Notes under the pieces: model-generated
Told to the model about the DNA's origin: nothing
The model's database searches: none
What the model saw: only the letters and a program-made list of their open reading frames with translations
Position numbers and translations under genes: made by a program
Shown here: positions 13,204 to 24,343 of the stretch, piece after piece
How positions within the stretch are numbered: position 1 is the stretch's first letter
Layout: each line of letters opens with the position of its first letter
Source: Cavia porcellus
Taxonomy: Eukaryota; Chordata; Mammalia; Rodentia; Caviidae
NCBI RefSeq assembly: GCF_034190915.1
Contig: NW_026947496.1
Coordinates: 55,872,501 to 55,936,500, forward strand
Length of the DNA stretch: 64,000 nt
Direction of reading: 5' to 3'

Positions 13204-13839
13204 TGTACTCTTCAATGTACGTGCATACATGTGCATTTGTGATGTGATATACACATAAGGATATACACGTACATAGGCAGAATTGCAGTTCAGGGTTTTA
13301 AAGCATTTGTCACCTGTCAAGACATATAAATGACTTAGAACAAGTCTTTTGACTTGTAAATTGTGCTTGGGACTGATGGTGATGGGAATGTGATCAGCCA
13401 TTTTGACCTCTCCAATCCAGCCCCAGCTGATGGATCCATCTGTCATGACATCACCCAGTAGACATTCATGGCCTTACAAATCATTCCATTGTACCTTCTG
13501 TGTGTAATTACCATGGTGTGATTTTAAAATTGAATTATTGGCAGGACTTCCAGGTATGGCTGCTTAAGGAAGTCAGCAAATTTTTTTCCCAAAAAGCACC
13601 CATATAGTAGGAAAAATAGACAAAAGCAACAATTTCAGTGTCCACGAAATTAACTAGTGGCATAGAACAATGTGAGAAGCATCTATGCTTGAACAGTTGC
13701 TGAAACTCAGGTAAGAACAGAGTGTCTCTGTGACCTTCTACTTTGAAGTTGAGCTTCCCTGTTCACCTGGGGTGGGTCATTTAGCTGCATTGTAGGGGTG
13801 GCATTTGTTGATAATTCTCCAAAGAAATATACCCAGTAG

Positions 13840-13922
13840 GGGAGATCTCTATATATCTGTGTCTGTATCTATACCTGTATCTGTACGTAGATCTGTATCT
13901 ATTTGTGTATCTGTATCTATAC
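13840..13922. repeat. Imperfect (GTATCT)n-like hexamer repeat
   Basis: Repeated 'ctgtatctata'/'ctgtatctgta' units are visible over about 80 bases. Confidence 0.85.
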
Positions 13923-13939
13923 CCATAGCTATGAGGAGT

Positions 13940-14220
13940 GATTGGAAAATACAGTGAATGCTTAAATTAAAAAAATCCATTACAATAAAAAGACCAACTT
14001 GTCAAGATACTTTGCTTTAAGCACTCTTATCCTGACATTCTTGCCACTTTCTGAAGCAGTTTGAGAATTCTTCTTTTTGTCTTCAGTTGCATTGTGTGGC
14101 CACTTCAATGTGCTGAACTGATTCAAAAGGTTTACTTTCGTGCTCATTTTTTACTTTGGAAAGAGCTGGGAATTGCATAGACAGAGAAAATAATTCACAA
14201 ATGCTTTATCTGCTGAGGAG
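13940..14220 (-). mobile_element. Mariner-like transposon 3' end (copy 1)
   Basis: Read on the minus strand, the sequence gives a broken but clear mariner transposase C-terminus: a short 'NCFRKWQECQDK' motif with stops and frameshifts around it, followed by an AT-rich 3' UTR and a terminal inverted repeat near 13940 ('gaggagtgattggaaaatac'). The N-terminal and DDD catalytic part is missing. Related ends lie at 14766-15000, 15770-16067 and 37540-37800. It is non-functional. Confidence 0.7.
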
Positions 14221-14224
14221 TTTG

Positions 14225-14765
14225 TACCCCAGAATATGTAAAGAACATATAAAGAACTCAGAAACTCAATAACAAGACAAACCAGTTTTTAAAATGGGCA
14301 AAAGATTTGAATAGACATTTCATCAAAGAAAAAATATCAATGGCTAATCAGCATATTAAAAGATATTCAATATCATCAATCATACTGAAATAAAATTAAA
14401 AGTGTCATGAGGACCTACTACATATCCCTAGGATGGCTATAATAAAAAATACAGAATATGTTAAATGTTGGCAATTGTCAAAAGACTCTATTATACATTG
14501 CTGGTTGGAATTAAAATGGTATGGCTTCTTAGGAAAATAGTTTGACAGTTTCTTAAAAGTTAAAAATACTATATTACTTAGCAATTCTACTCCTAGAAAT
14601 ATAGGCAGAAGAAATGAAAATCCATGTCTATACTCTGATATATACACATCAAAGTGATATTTACAACAGCTTTGAAGCATAAAAATCCAAATTTCTGTTC
14701 ACTGGTAAATGGATAAACTATAGAATCTACAGAAACATTATGCCAAATGAGAAATCAAATATATA
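14225..14765 (+). mobile_element. LINE-1 (L1M-type) 3' region, first half
   Basis: The text follows the classic L1 ORF2 end/3' region: 'aaaatgggcaaaagatttga', then an 'aggatggctataat' stretch, then 'gttggcaat', then 'aaatggataaactata' and 'aaacattatgcc'. It has many stops. The element resumes at about 16068, so the 1.3 kb between is a later insertion. Confidence 0.75.
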
Positions 14766-15000
14766 AGGGTGAGAAACAATACTTATTTTTTGTATTTTTT
14801 ATGGTGAATATTTAAATAAAAATTTTATTACAGTAAAAGACACATTGTTGTTTATTAACCTCGAAATACATCCCTCACTTTCAACACATTTATTTCTTTT
14901 CTTGCCACTTTCAGAAGCAGTTCTGGAAGTCTTGCTTCCAAAGTGTCTTTACAATGAGTGACCAAAAACTTGGTGAATGCTGCTGCTGAGTACCATTTGG
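14766..15000 (-). mobile_element. Mariner-like transposon 3' end (copy 2), left arm of an inverted pair
   Basis: On the minus strand a degraded transposase C-terminus is readable ('DFQNCF' then 'KWQEK' then 'MYFE' with stops between), followed by the same AT-rich tail and terminal repeat as copy 1. It faces the copy at 15770-16067 in opposite orientation. No catalytic domain is present. Confidence 0.7.
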
Positions 15001-15049
15001 CAGAAAGGCAGGCTGGTGAAGCCCTGTATTACTCTCACCATCTGGTTTT

Positions 15050-15769
15050 TAACTGATGTTCCCCTATTCTGTTTTGCTGGATAGTATCGGGTTCGAAAGT
15101 TTAGGCATCAGCTGTGAAGATAATGAGATTCATTATAACGCCCATTCTCGTTGACCTGTATCTACTTTTGAAGAACTACAATGTCTCCAATGTTTTGGTT
15201 TTGTCGGTTTTGTTCCTTACTGTTTTGTTCAATTGTATTATAACTAATGATATAGGCAATTCTATTAGAGATAGCGGGAGGCATTATGGTAACCATTGTT
15301 GATCACCTTGTATTATGTTTTTACATTATCTATTATGTCCACCCTTTTGACTTGACCGATTCTGTTCTGTTATGTCACATTTGGTTTTACTCTCTTCCAA
15401 AAAAGCAATAAGAACCGTGGGAACAATGAAACCCAAAATGTGTAATGGTCATTGTACAAAAGAGAGGAAAAGAAAGTGCTCTAAACTATATAACTGCATG
15501 TATATTTAAGTGTATAAGATAGAAAATGATATCACAGAGTTTTATTGGATCATTGAACAGAACTGTTTGCAGTATCATTGTTGGAATGTCCACTCTACAA
15601 GCTTTAATTTTGTGACTTGAACAATTAATTCTAAGATGGCAATATGTAATCCATTAACTAGTGATTTCCTACTGTTCATTTTTTTTCCTCTGTAAATCTG
15701 TATAACTGGTACCCTTTCACTGTTTTTTTTCTTCTTTTCTCCTTAAATAAAATTTATAAAAAAAAAAAA
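15050..15769 (+). mobile_element. Polyadenylated retroposon-like core, related to the VNTR retroposon
   Basis: This block lies between the two inverted mariner ends. It ends in a polyadenylation-like 'aaataaaattt' and a 13-base A tract at about 15757-15769. At 15271-15304, 31 of 34 bases match the minus strand of the third VNTR-retroposon copy near 58160 (shared core 'ttatggtaaccattgttgat'). The last 360 bases are not in the other copies. A 62-codon frame at 15114-15302 is not convincing as a gene. Confidence 0.55.
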
Positions 15770-16067
15770 AGAAGACATAGTAGTGTGTAGTCATCTATCT
15801 TATGCACTGGGTCTGGCACCTCTTCCCCAAAGTTAAAATGACCATGAAAAGTAAATATTTCAATCACTTCAAGAAATTGAGGCAGCCATGACAATGCAAT
15901 TAAAGACAGGAAAAAGGACTCCTGAAACTGCGTTAGAAGGGGACAAGAATGATGGAGCAATTGTGCTCAAAGTGATGGAGAGGGTTTGAGAGGAATAATA
16001 TCAATTTATCTTTTACTGTAGTAAACTTTTAAAAATTTAAACATTCATGATATTTTTTAACTGTACC
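15770..16067 (+). mobile_element. Mariner-like transposon 3' end (copy 3), right arm of an inverted pair
   Basis: In plus orientation, pieces of a transposase C-terminal region can be read in shifting frames, including 'EIEAAMTMQLKT' near 15872. The tail 'cttttactgtagtaaac..' mirrors the left arm at 14830 and the block ends at a TIR-like 'taccccaca'. It is broken by frameshifts. Confidence 0.65.
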
Positions 16068-16265
16068 CCACATATGTTGTATGATTGTATTACACAAAGG
16101 GTCCAGGAAAGGTAAATTTAGCAGAGATATGAAGGGTAACTGTGTCTTCCTAGGACTAGGGAAGAAATTGTGGATGAAGTACAAATGGAGATGAGGAAAC
16201 TTCTAAAGGTAATAGCTAAATTTTATAGTACATAAATTATATCTCAATAGAGTTATTTTAAAATA
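16068..16265 (+). mobile_element. LINE-1 (L1M-type) 3' UTR, second half
   Basis: The words 'catatgttgtatgattgtat', then a 'tgtcttcctaggactaggg' stretch and 'attatatctcaatagag' continue the L1 3' UTR that stopped at 14765. This supports one L1 copy split by an insertion. Confidence 0.65.
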
Positions 16266-16382
16266 TACTAATTGATGAGAGAAGTTTCAGTGAACTTTAA
16301 AAGTTTCATTGAACAATTCATGTGACTACATCTTTGTAGATTTCTGGACAAATGATCATTTAATTTGTAGTCAAATTGAGAG

Positions 16383-16420
16383 AAATTATTTGAGAAAAAT
16401 AAAATTATTTGAGAAAAATA
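16383..16420. repeat. 19-bp tandem duplication
   Basis: Two adjacent identical units of 'aaattatttgagaaaaata' are visible. Confidence 0.9.
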
Positions 16421-16429
16421 TCTGTAGTA

Positions 16430-17415
16430 TATTGTTTAACTTACATTGAACCTTTGATTTTATATACCTGGAACTGTACTTTAGAATATCTGGTTTCACA
16501 GTTACCTGCATGGATTGTCATTAGTCCAAAAATACCTTGATGAATAAGGATATTCATGCTAACTGCAACTTAGTTTCTATTTTTACAAATGCTATTTTTG
16601 GACATATTTTCAAAGACATAACTTTTCTTCACAGTAGATGAGAGACAATAAGCATATTTCCCCCTATAATCTGCATGCTGCTTTACATGCTGTCTACCAG
16701 TGGTCAAACTATGAATTTAGCTGATGGCACTGTATGCTTTAAGAATGATTTAAGCTAATGAGGGCTTGTTCATGTTGCTAAGTGTGTTCTGTAACATAAG
16801 TGGCTTGTTCATTCATAGCCTTTTCTTCTACCATGATGTGTTACTGAGGAGCATCATGACTTATAAGGACACCAAAGACACACAAGTGATACTAGTGGGC
16901 CACTCACAGAGAAAACTGGAAGATCCTCCAGTTGGATGTGGACACTTGTACATAGATCAGCATGGCCAATGCACCTACAGGGGAATGCCTGAAGGAATGT
17001 GGTCAAGCTCACCATGTACTTGGGGACAGATGGGAGTCTTTTGACCTTCTGATGGGCAAAACTTACAAGCTGGAATAAATGACCAACAATTATACATGAT
17101 TAATTTCTGAGTGGTGGGAAGAAACAAAACTCTGGCTCAAGGATGTCACACCTTTAAGGACTGAAGAACGTGAAAGTCATTGCATGATTTGGGGACTTAT
17201 TTTTGTGGAGTTTTTAAAAAAAAATAATGCTTCCATACAGCACAGATTCAGGTAGTGTCTCTATTTCTAATGAAGTCTTCCAACACACACCCCTGCAGAC
17301 TGGCGACAGGGCAGGATGATATGCTGATATTTTGCAGAGACAAGTCCCCAGTGTTTCCATCTTCAGAGACACTGCCATGACCTCCTAATGCCATGTCTTG
17401 TTCCCTGTACAATGG
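16430..17415. other. Non-coding sequence with one unexplained 92-codon frame
   Basis: The plus-strand frame at 16766-17044 has a GC-richer, protein-like second half (residues about 32-92, with several Cys, Trp and His) followed 30 bases later by 'aataaa'. That could be a fragment of a processed pseudogene, but I do not recognise the protein and see no poly(A) tract. The rest is unassigned. Confidence 0.3.
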
Positions 17416-17419
17416 GTGT

Positions 17420-17667
17420 CTTTTACTGCTATGAGAACACTCTTTTTACATGAATGTTCCGATAGTGTCACACCCCTGCTTTAAACCTATCAAAGGCTCC
17501 CCTTTACCTTCAGGATAATATCAAATTCAACAGTAATAACTACAGTGGCCTATCTGTTCACTCTGCCTCATCTCTCATTATGCTCTGTCCTCCAGTTCCA
17601 GCTTTTGTGTGTGTGATTTCCTCTGTTTGGATTGCTTTTACTAACTGTACACCTAGCTAACTGTTTT

Positions 17668-17702
<35 letters not shown>

Positions 17703-17830
17703 GTAACTCATTTTCAAGTCTTCAGTTTACATATCCAGAACATGGTCCTGACCACCTCCACCATTTCTCTTCTAATATTATACTTTAATATTTCCTACCT
17801 TCTATTTCCTTGTATTAACCACACTTAAGG
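17420..17830 (+). repeat. LINE-2 fragment with an internal microsatellite
   Basis: The words 'caaaggctcccctttacctt' and 'aggataatatcaaattc', then 'ctcatctctcattatgctc' follow the L2 ORF2-to-3' region. A (CA)15 tract at 17671-17700 sits inside it. Confidence 0.65.
17671..17700. repeat. (CA)15 microsatellite
   Basis: Thirty uninterrupted bases of CA are visible. Confidence 0.98.
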
Positions 17831-18299
17831 CAGGAATTGCTAATTGCCTTCCCAATATCAATTCCACCTTTCTTTTTAGCAGAACTCTGATTTTTTCTCA
17901 GAGAAACAATGTGCCCAGTTAAAAATACTTTCCCAGATTCCTTGGCAGCAGTTCATAGTCACATGACTCCATTTAGCCAAGGAGGTGTAAGTGGCAATTT
18001 CTTGGGTGGAATTTTTAGAGTCATCCCATTTAAAAAAGAGGTAGACTTAGTTTAATATTGTTTTGACCTTGTCGTTCACTCTGCCTTCTCTTCCATTGGA
18101 ATTTATATTTGAATTTTAAGGAGTGGTAGACATCTTGCTGAGGACGAAATACTCAGAATGGCAGAATAGGAAAACGGAAGGTGTCTAGTCTTCACAACAA
18201 CAAGGGCTATCTGGAGTGTTTGGAACTGCCTCTGTTTGAGTTTGAGTCAAGTCCCTATTTGATGGAAGCATTACATGAATTTGAACTTATTCCTAGCTA

Positions 18300-18432
18300 A
18301 GGTGTCATTTTTTGTTTTTGAGAGTCTTCTTATGTTGCTCAGGCTGGTCTTGAACTTATGAGTTCAAGTGATCCTTCTAACTCAGCTTCCTGAGTAGCTG
18401 TGCCTACAGGAGTGTGCCAGCATGCCTAATTG
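18300..18432 (-). repeat. B1-type SINE (7SL-derived), diverged
   Basis: The plus strand reads the reverse of a B1: T-rich start, 'gctcaggctggtcttgaac', 'ctcagcttcctgagtagct' and a final 'tgtgccagcatgcct'. The A-tail is therefore on the left. Confidence 0.75.
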
Positions 18433-18469
18433 GGATAATTTCTTAATTGACTATCTACTTAACTGACTT

Positions 18470-18590
18470 TTTTCCTAATGAGTGACTTCTTTAGGAGGCA
18501 GGAACACTGTCTTGTTCACTTCTGTATTCCCAGTGACTATTGTGTTAGTTTGAAGTGGGTAGTTTGAAACATCAATAAATGGCAAAAACA
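18470..18590 (+). repeat. LINE-2 3' end fragment
   Basis: 'ggaggcaggaacactgtctt' - 'tgtattcccagtgact' - 'atcaataaatggc' is the usual L2 3' end order. Confidence 0.5.
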
Positions 18591-18694
18591 CATGAATTTC
18601 TTCATGACTTATATTTATTCTGTGTGGGTGTATTTTCCCTGGGTTGAAGGAGCATCTCCATATTCCACAAAAATCTTTGTTGTGTTTTTAGAGT

Positions 18695-18870
18695 ATAATT
18701 TCTCAGCCTGGGACCATTGATGTTGTAGGTTATAAACTCTCCATCGTAGGAGGATGTGCTATGCATTGTAGCATCATTGGCCCCTACACACAAGACCTGG
18801 TAGCACTACTACTACCAATGGTCTGACCAAGCATTGCCACACGTTCCCTGGATGAGAACCACTGCTCAAG
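18695..18870 (+). mobile_element. MER5-like hAT DNA transposon relic
   Basis: The order 'gggaccattgatgttgtag', 'tgctatgcattgtagcatc', 'ggcccctacacacaagac', then a terminal 'gatgagaaccactg' matches the MER5A layout. Non-autonomous and non-coding. Confidence 0.65.
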
Positions 18871-18952
18871 ACAAGGGATTCTACAGTTGAGTTTTGTGGA
18901 TATATAAATTAGAACCTCCCAAAACAAAATAACCATAAAAATTTTGTGTGTA

Positions 18953-19025
18953 AGGCAGGGGATTTAGCTCAGCAGTGTAACTGCCTGCCTGGCCAGTGTG
19001 AGGTTATGAGTTTGATCCCTGGTAC

Positions 19026-19066
<41 letters not shown>
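18953..19066 (+). repeat. ID-like tRNA-derived SINE with 38-base A tail
   Basis: The head reads 'ggggatttagctcagcag' (RNA polymerase III A-box region) and 'gagtttgatccc' (B-box region), followed by 38 A at 19027-19064. An 11-base direct repeat 'ttttgtgtgta' flanks it (18942-18952 and 19067-19077), so the ends are well fixed. The long uninterrupted A tail suggests a rather recent insertion, or expansion. Confidence 0.9.
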
Positions 19067-19079
19067 TTTTGTGTGTATA

Positions 19080-20690
19080 CTTGCATTGCTCTGGGGAGAG
19101 GGCCAATACTTTGCAAAGTTAAAAACCATTGTTCTTGAATTTCCTATTTCTAAACTTTTCTCAAATTTCCCTTTAACCTCCTATACACCGTTGAACTTTA
19201 TAGGCAGAAAGGCTGATTAGACCATTGCTTAATGACTATGCAAGATCTAATCAAGTATTCAAGTTTAATAAACCAGAATTGCTGTTAGGCCCACAAAACA
19301 AGCCTTTAAAATATTTTGGAGAGCTGCTGTAAATATGGAAATCAAGGATAGTGTTTTTGTGCCTTATAACCCAATGGTCAATGCCCTTAACAAAGGAGAA
19401 TCAAATTGCAGTTTTGAAATTCTAAATGCAGTAGTAATTGGATGAAAGGCAAGAAAAGAAACTCATAAACAGATTACTTGAAAATGGTCTCAGGTGAATA
19501 TATACCAGCAGGAATTTTAAATTATAAAACAGAAATAAGATGAATGTAAGCATGACTGAACTGAATTTAATGGTTGATGTTCTCACTTACTTAATCACAT
19601 AATGCCACTACTTGGGATTCTATATTACTGAAGCAAATCATTTGTTGCATCCAAAGGGAGCCATAATAATGCAAAATGTGCCATGAAATACCCAATTAAA
19701 TTATTTGAACACGTTGGAGATTGTGGAATGGTGCATATGTCCTAATCATTCCTCAGCCTGACAGCCTGGAGGGTCTGATCTGTATTTAATACCTGGTTTT
19801 TATTTCTGATTGCAGGTCTGTGTGCAGGTATATGTACATGCATGTATGTGTTCACCACTCTGATCTATCTGAGAAAATGTTGGAATACACATCCAGGAAT
19901 ATAAGAAATAAACGTAATCTGTAAATAAGATGGTCCTTCTCTCTAAGCACTCCTCGGGGTAGGTGGCAATGTGGTAGAGCCAGAACTTGGAAATGAGATT
20001 TTGTAAATGTTATACCATGGTGCAAGCTTACTGCAGTGACTGTGCCAGCAGTGTGTACCTTGCTAACTTATTAAATAGCATGGTCTGATGAAGATAAACA
20101 TTTCATATGCTTGCATTGGCTTGAGTAAAAGAGAAAGGAGATGAGACATAAATCTTTCCTTATTGCCTACAAAGCTTTATATGTTTCATCATCCTAGTTA
20201 TTCCAGACTACACCCAAGGATATAGGTGAAACATACACAGTTTAAATATGTATTTCTTCACTATTAAGTTATATGCATTTTGGCATAATTAATAATATAA
20301 GGAAATGGAGAATTTCCTATGCTACTACTACCAAAAGATAAATACTTAATATATTCCCTCTCTATGTTTGTCAAAATCTATAAGACTTAGAAAAATTCTT
20401 GCAACTATAAGAAAACTAAGATAATATGTCTTGTTTGGCCAGGGATAACAGTTGTTCATTTTTGTGTGTAAGTGTTCTGGTTTCTTCTCCTAAGTGCTCT
20501 TGTGTGCATACAGATGTCAGTGGGATGTTGCCCACCTAATACTCTACCATGGATAGCATTCCAAGCCAATAGTGAGATTTACACTGCACAACTAAGCTTC
20601 ATTGTTTTAAACAAAAAGCATGTTGATGGGGGGTAGAAAAGAGAATAGTAATATTATATGAGGCCTACCATCCACATTAATATAGGTGTT
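19080..20690. other. AT-rich, apparently unique sequence
   Basis: No repeat or gene assigned. 19180-19720 is AT-rich, non-repetitive and rich in short homeodomain-like cores such as 'taattgg' and 'caattaaatta'. It could be regulatory, but nothing here proves it. Confidence 0.4.
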
Positions 20691-20702
20691 CTTTTTAATA
20701 TA

Positions 20703-20730
20703 CATTCATTCGTTCATTCATTCATTCATT
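20703..20730. repeat. (CATT)n microsatellite, short and impure
   Basis: About seven CATT-type units with one 'cgtt' variant are visible. Confidence 0.85.
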
Positions 20731-21029
20731 TGATTTTACATGAGTGGTATTCTACTAAGTGTTGCACTGTGCCCGCTCACCTACACTTGTGCTTCTGGAC
20801 AGATTATCGAAAGTCACCCCCTTCCTGGTGTGTTCAGCTCCCATTTGTCCTTTTGGATTTGTGTAAGTTCAAAATGCTCCACCACAGGCAGCAACCCTAC
20901 TGTTTTACACCTTGGTCTTTTTCAGTCAACCACACCTGGAAGGTACCTATCACCCTACAAAGGCGTGCTGCCACCACTGTCACAGCAGCATCTCCACTGA
21001 CTGAGGGAGCATTAGTTATGGTGTCTGCT

Positions 21030-21235
21030 CCATTGCAGGCACTGTGCTGAGAGTTTTCAGTCCTTAAACAACTATGTGGCAGGTATTAGTATTTTCTCCA
21101 TTTTATAGTTGAGAAAGCTGAGACACAGAGAAATTAAATCACTTGTCCAAAGTCATCCAGCTAGTGTATCAAGGGGCCGAGATATGAACCCTTCCATTCT
21201 GGTTTTGGAGCCGGTGCTCTCAGCCACTCTGCAAT
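21030..21235 (-). repeat. MIR SINE, nearly full length
   Basis: 'gcaggcactgtgctgagag', 'ctccattttatagttgagaa', 'ccaaagtcatccagctagt' and 'gatatgaaccc' occur in MIR reverse order, covering most of the element. Confidence 0.8.
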
Positions 21236-21324
21236 TCTAATTAAGCTCTTATAGGTAGCATTTTCTTCTTCTATTACAATAGTGTTGCAGTGAATTTTTT
21301 CATCTGATTATTTCCTCAGGATAA

Positions 21325-21580
21325 TTTTCCACTTAGTTTTTATTTAATACTATTTATTAAACAATATTAAATAACACCAAAGGCCTGATGGTGCTCTAAG
21401 CATTTTCAAAAAATTAATTTATTTGATCTTCACCATGATACTAGGAGTCAGGAGTATTAATTTCATATGGTAGGTGAAACACAAAAAATCACTAAGATAA
21501 GTGCCATATCTGGGCTTCCAGCCAGGTACCCTGGTCCCGAGGTTGTCTCTTAGCCATTGAGTTCTGTGGCCTCTTTCTCT
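21325..21580 (-). repeat. MIR SINE, diverged
   Basis: 'gatggtgctctaagcattt', 'tgatcttcaccatgatact' and 'gtgccatatctgggcttcc' keep the MIR order at lower identity. Confidence 0.5.
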
Positions 21581-21589
21581 GTTCAGAAT

Positions 21590-22335
21590 GAAGGAAGCAT
21601 CATGGTCTCTAATGTGGAATATATAACTATGAGACTATGGTAAAGAGAGCGTTGCAATATGTATTCCCATATTGTTCTAGTCATCTTTTTCTATGAACAT
21701 CAGCATATGTTTAAGATTATGCTGTGTATCCAAATTGATCCACTATTAATTTTCTTATTAAAATAATTTAGAAAAATATAAACAAATTGAAAGTTTCTAA
21801 ATGGTAAACCATTCCGAAAAATCACTAATGTTTTCTACAGGTGTACAGTATGGAAGTATAAATGAAATGTACACATATTAAAAATAAAATGACTATCCAT
21901 TTGCAATGCAAATGATTTGCATGTCAGTTTTGAAAACTGGATTTTAGTATTTGAGTAACAGTATATGGAAAAGATGTACAAATAGTCTGTTATTCAAGAA
22001 GGTTTTTTAAATTTTGATTTTTGCTGAAAAAACCCACAATGATGAACATTTTTACATATCATTTTTGGTGTAATTTTCTATACCCTAAAGGTAGTACATT
22101 TTTAAAAAAATTTTATTTAAGGAGAAAAAGAAAAAAAAAAGCAGAGAAAGGGTACAAGTTATACAGATTTACAGAAAAAAATAAACAGTAGGTAATCACT
22201 AGTTAATGGATTACATTTTGTCATCCTAGAAATAATGTTAGTACATTTTGGAAGAGGAATCATGAGGACAAAGACTATTAATATTTTAGGGCTTTACAGG
22301 TAAACTTTTAGTTAGATTATAATGGTATTTTTTTC
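21590..22335. other. AT-rich non-coding sequence
   Basis: No gene or assigned repeat; one A-rich patch near 22110-22140. Confidence 0.45.
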
Positions 22336-22339
22336 TACA

Positions 22340-22667
22340 TTGCTGTGACTATTGATTGTGATTGTGATTTGAACTAAGAACTTCACAGGAGATTAGTAAA
22401 ACACATTCCTGGATGTTTCTGGGTGGGTCATGGAGGAGTGCTGTTGGATAATATATATGGTCTCCTGCCCATTTCTCACTGGCATTGTTCCCCTGCTCCA
22501 CTTCCTGGGTGCCATGAACTAAATATCTTTGCCCTACCCGTGGCCTTGGTATTTCTGCTTTGAAACTATGGACTAAACCTCTGAACCAAGAGCCAAATTA
22601 AACTTTTCCTTCTTTAAATGTTGGTGCCAAATATTGTGCTTCAATGATAGGAAGTCAGACTAATTCG
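22340..22667 (+). mobile_element. MaLR-type solo LTR (MLT1/ORR1-like)
   Basis: The 3' part has 'tatggactaaacctctgaac', 'gagccaaattaaacttttcc' (poly(A) region) and a terminal 'gaagtcagactaatt', the standard end of mammalian MaLR LTRs. The left end is eroded. No internal region adjoins it. Confidence 0.7.
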
Positions 22668-22914
22668 ATTGCTAAAACCTGCTCATAGTGAATATTTTAC
22701 TTTCTAAACAATGTCTAAGGACATAACCACCATACTTTAATAATCATTTCACTCCCGTTTGACATCTCCTATTCTGAATGGTGTTAATCATTTATAGTTA
22801 CCATGCACTTTGGTAAACATTAGTACTTAACTCCTCCTGTAATGTATTTTTAGAAAATATTCAAACCATTGATACTTTTAGGGATAAAGTGATTTAGATT
22901 TTGAAAAATTACTT

Positions 22915-23745
22915 TTCTTCAGCCAGAAAAAACTTTTTCAGCATTTCTTAGTAGTTTAGGTCTGATACTGACAAATTCTCTTTGTTTTCTGTCATCTGAT
23001 AATGCCTTATTTGCTATCATTCTGGAAGATTATTTTAGTTGGATGTAGAATCTCTTTTGACAGTTATTTTTTTCCCTAGGACTTCAGAGATGCTGTTGCA
23101 CTGTGTCCCGGTCTCTGTGGCTTCTAAAAGGAAGTGTGTGATAATTTGAATTGCTGCTCCTCCATATGTTTCATGTTCTGGCTGTTTTTAAAGATTTCCT
23201 TTTTTTTTTCTTTCAGCAATCTGAGCATAATGTGCACATGATTTTCTTTGTATTTATCCTCTTTAAGGTTTTCTAAGTCTTGAAACTCTATAAAGTATGA
23301 TTTTAACATACTTTTGGTTTTTGTATTTTTGAATATTTTCACCTCTCCCTCCAATTCCATTCTATGACTATAATTTTACAAAAGCTGGGAAATATCACAT
23401 TATCCATAAGTTCTCTGAGGCTCTGTGCATTTTCCTTTGATATTTCTTTTGATTTATATTCAGAGAAATTTCACCAAGCCTTTCCTCTATCATCATTATT
23501 CTTTCTACAATGTCCTTCCTCTGACATTCTAATTTCAGTTATTTTCAGTTTATGAATTTCCATTTCATGCTGTTTACTGTTTTGATTTGTTCATTATAGA
23601 AAAATTTTCTTGACTCCACTGACAGTAGTTAGAAAAGCTGTTTCAAATTTTGTAAATTCTAACATCTTGTAAAGACCAGCTATCTAATAGTTGGTCTCCA
23701 TGTACCATCCCTACTTTGGACATTTTGTAACAATTTCAGGTTCTC
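22915..23745 (-). mobile_element. Ancient LINE-1 5' region, antisense
   Basis: The plus strand reads like the reverse of an old L1 5' region: 'ctgttttcaag'-like stretch near 23180, 'tgagcataatgtgcacatga', 'tctctgaggctctgtgcat' and 'tcagttattttcagtttat'. The minus-strand frame at 23124-23360 is rich in Lys and Glu and probably a shadow of it. Broken and non-functional. Confidence 0.55.
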
Positions 23746-23783
23746 TTCATGTTGAGTAACTTTGTATCCTGGATATTGTGAAC

Positions 23784-24321
23784 TGCAGTGGTTGATTGTG
23801 TCAACTTGAGAAGTTTAGAAACTTAACTAAATTGGCTCAGCAATTCTACAGCCTAGGGTGTAGAGCACCTGCCCTAGAACGGCTGTCTGCATTCTAGAGT
23901 GGGTACTCTACACCACTCTAAGGCAGCTCATTGCCTGGATGATGTAAAAGGGAGGTGAGGAAGGATGGATGGCTTCTGTTCTTTGGAGGAGTTCCACTCT
24001 TCACTTTCAGCTTGGATGGCATCTCCTGGCTTGTAGCACAGGCTGTTAGGCTTCCACCTTGGATCCTTCAGCCTTCTAACTCAGGCTCCTTCCTGCAGCC
24101 TTCCACTGCAGTCCCATTGGCCTCCTGGTATGAACTTCATGGAGCACTGCAGTGAGCTCCAGACCTCAGACTGAAACATTCAGTCTTCAGTGTACAGACA
24201 CCCTTTGCAAGCTTCCTCACCCAACTCTGGGCTGACCATTGTAAGCCAGTCTTGTAATTTTTTTATGGATTTATATGACTTGTGTTATATCTGTTTCTCT
24301 AGTAAAACCCTAACTGAAACC
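23784..24321 (+). mobile_element. ERVL-type LTR
   Basis: It begins 'tgcagtggttgattgtgtca', the usual start of MLT2-class LTRs, and ends 'gtttctctagtaaaacccta' about 20 bases before a primer-binding site. Length about 540 bp. The adjoining leader makes it a 5' LTR; no matching 3' LTR is seen in the window. Confidence 0.75.
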
Positions 24322-24325
24322 GATT

Positions 24326-24343
24326 TGGTATCAGAAGTGGGAT
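24326..24343 (+). other. Retroviral primer-binding site, tRNA-Leu type
   Basis: 'tggtatcagaagtgggat' directly follows the LTR. It has the form of the leucine-tRNA primer-binding site that gives ERVL its name, with a small number of changes. Confidence 0.7.
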
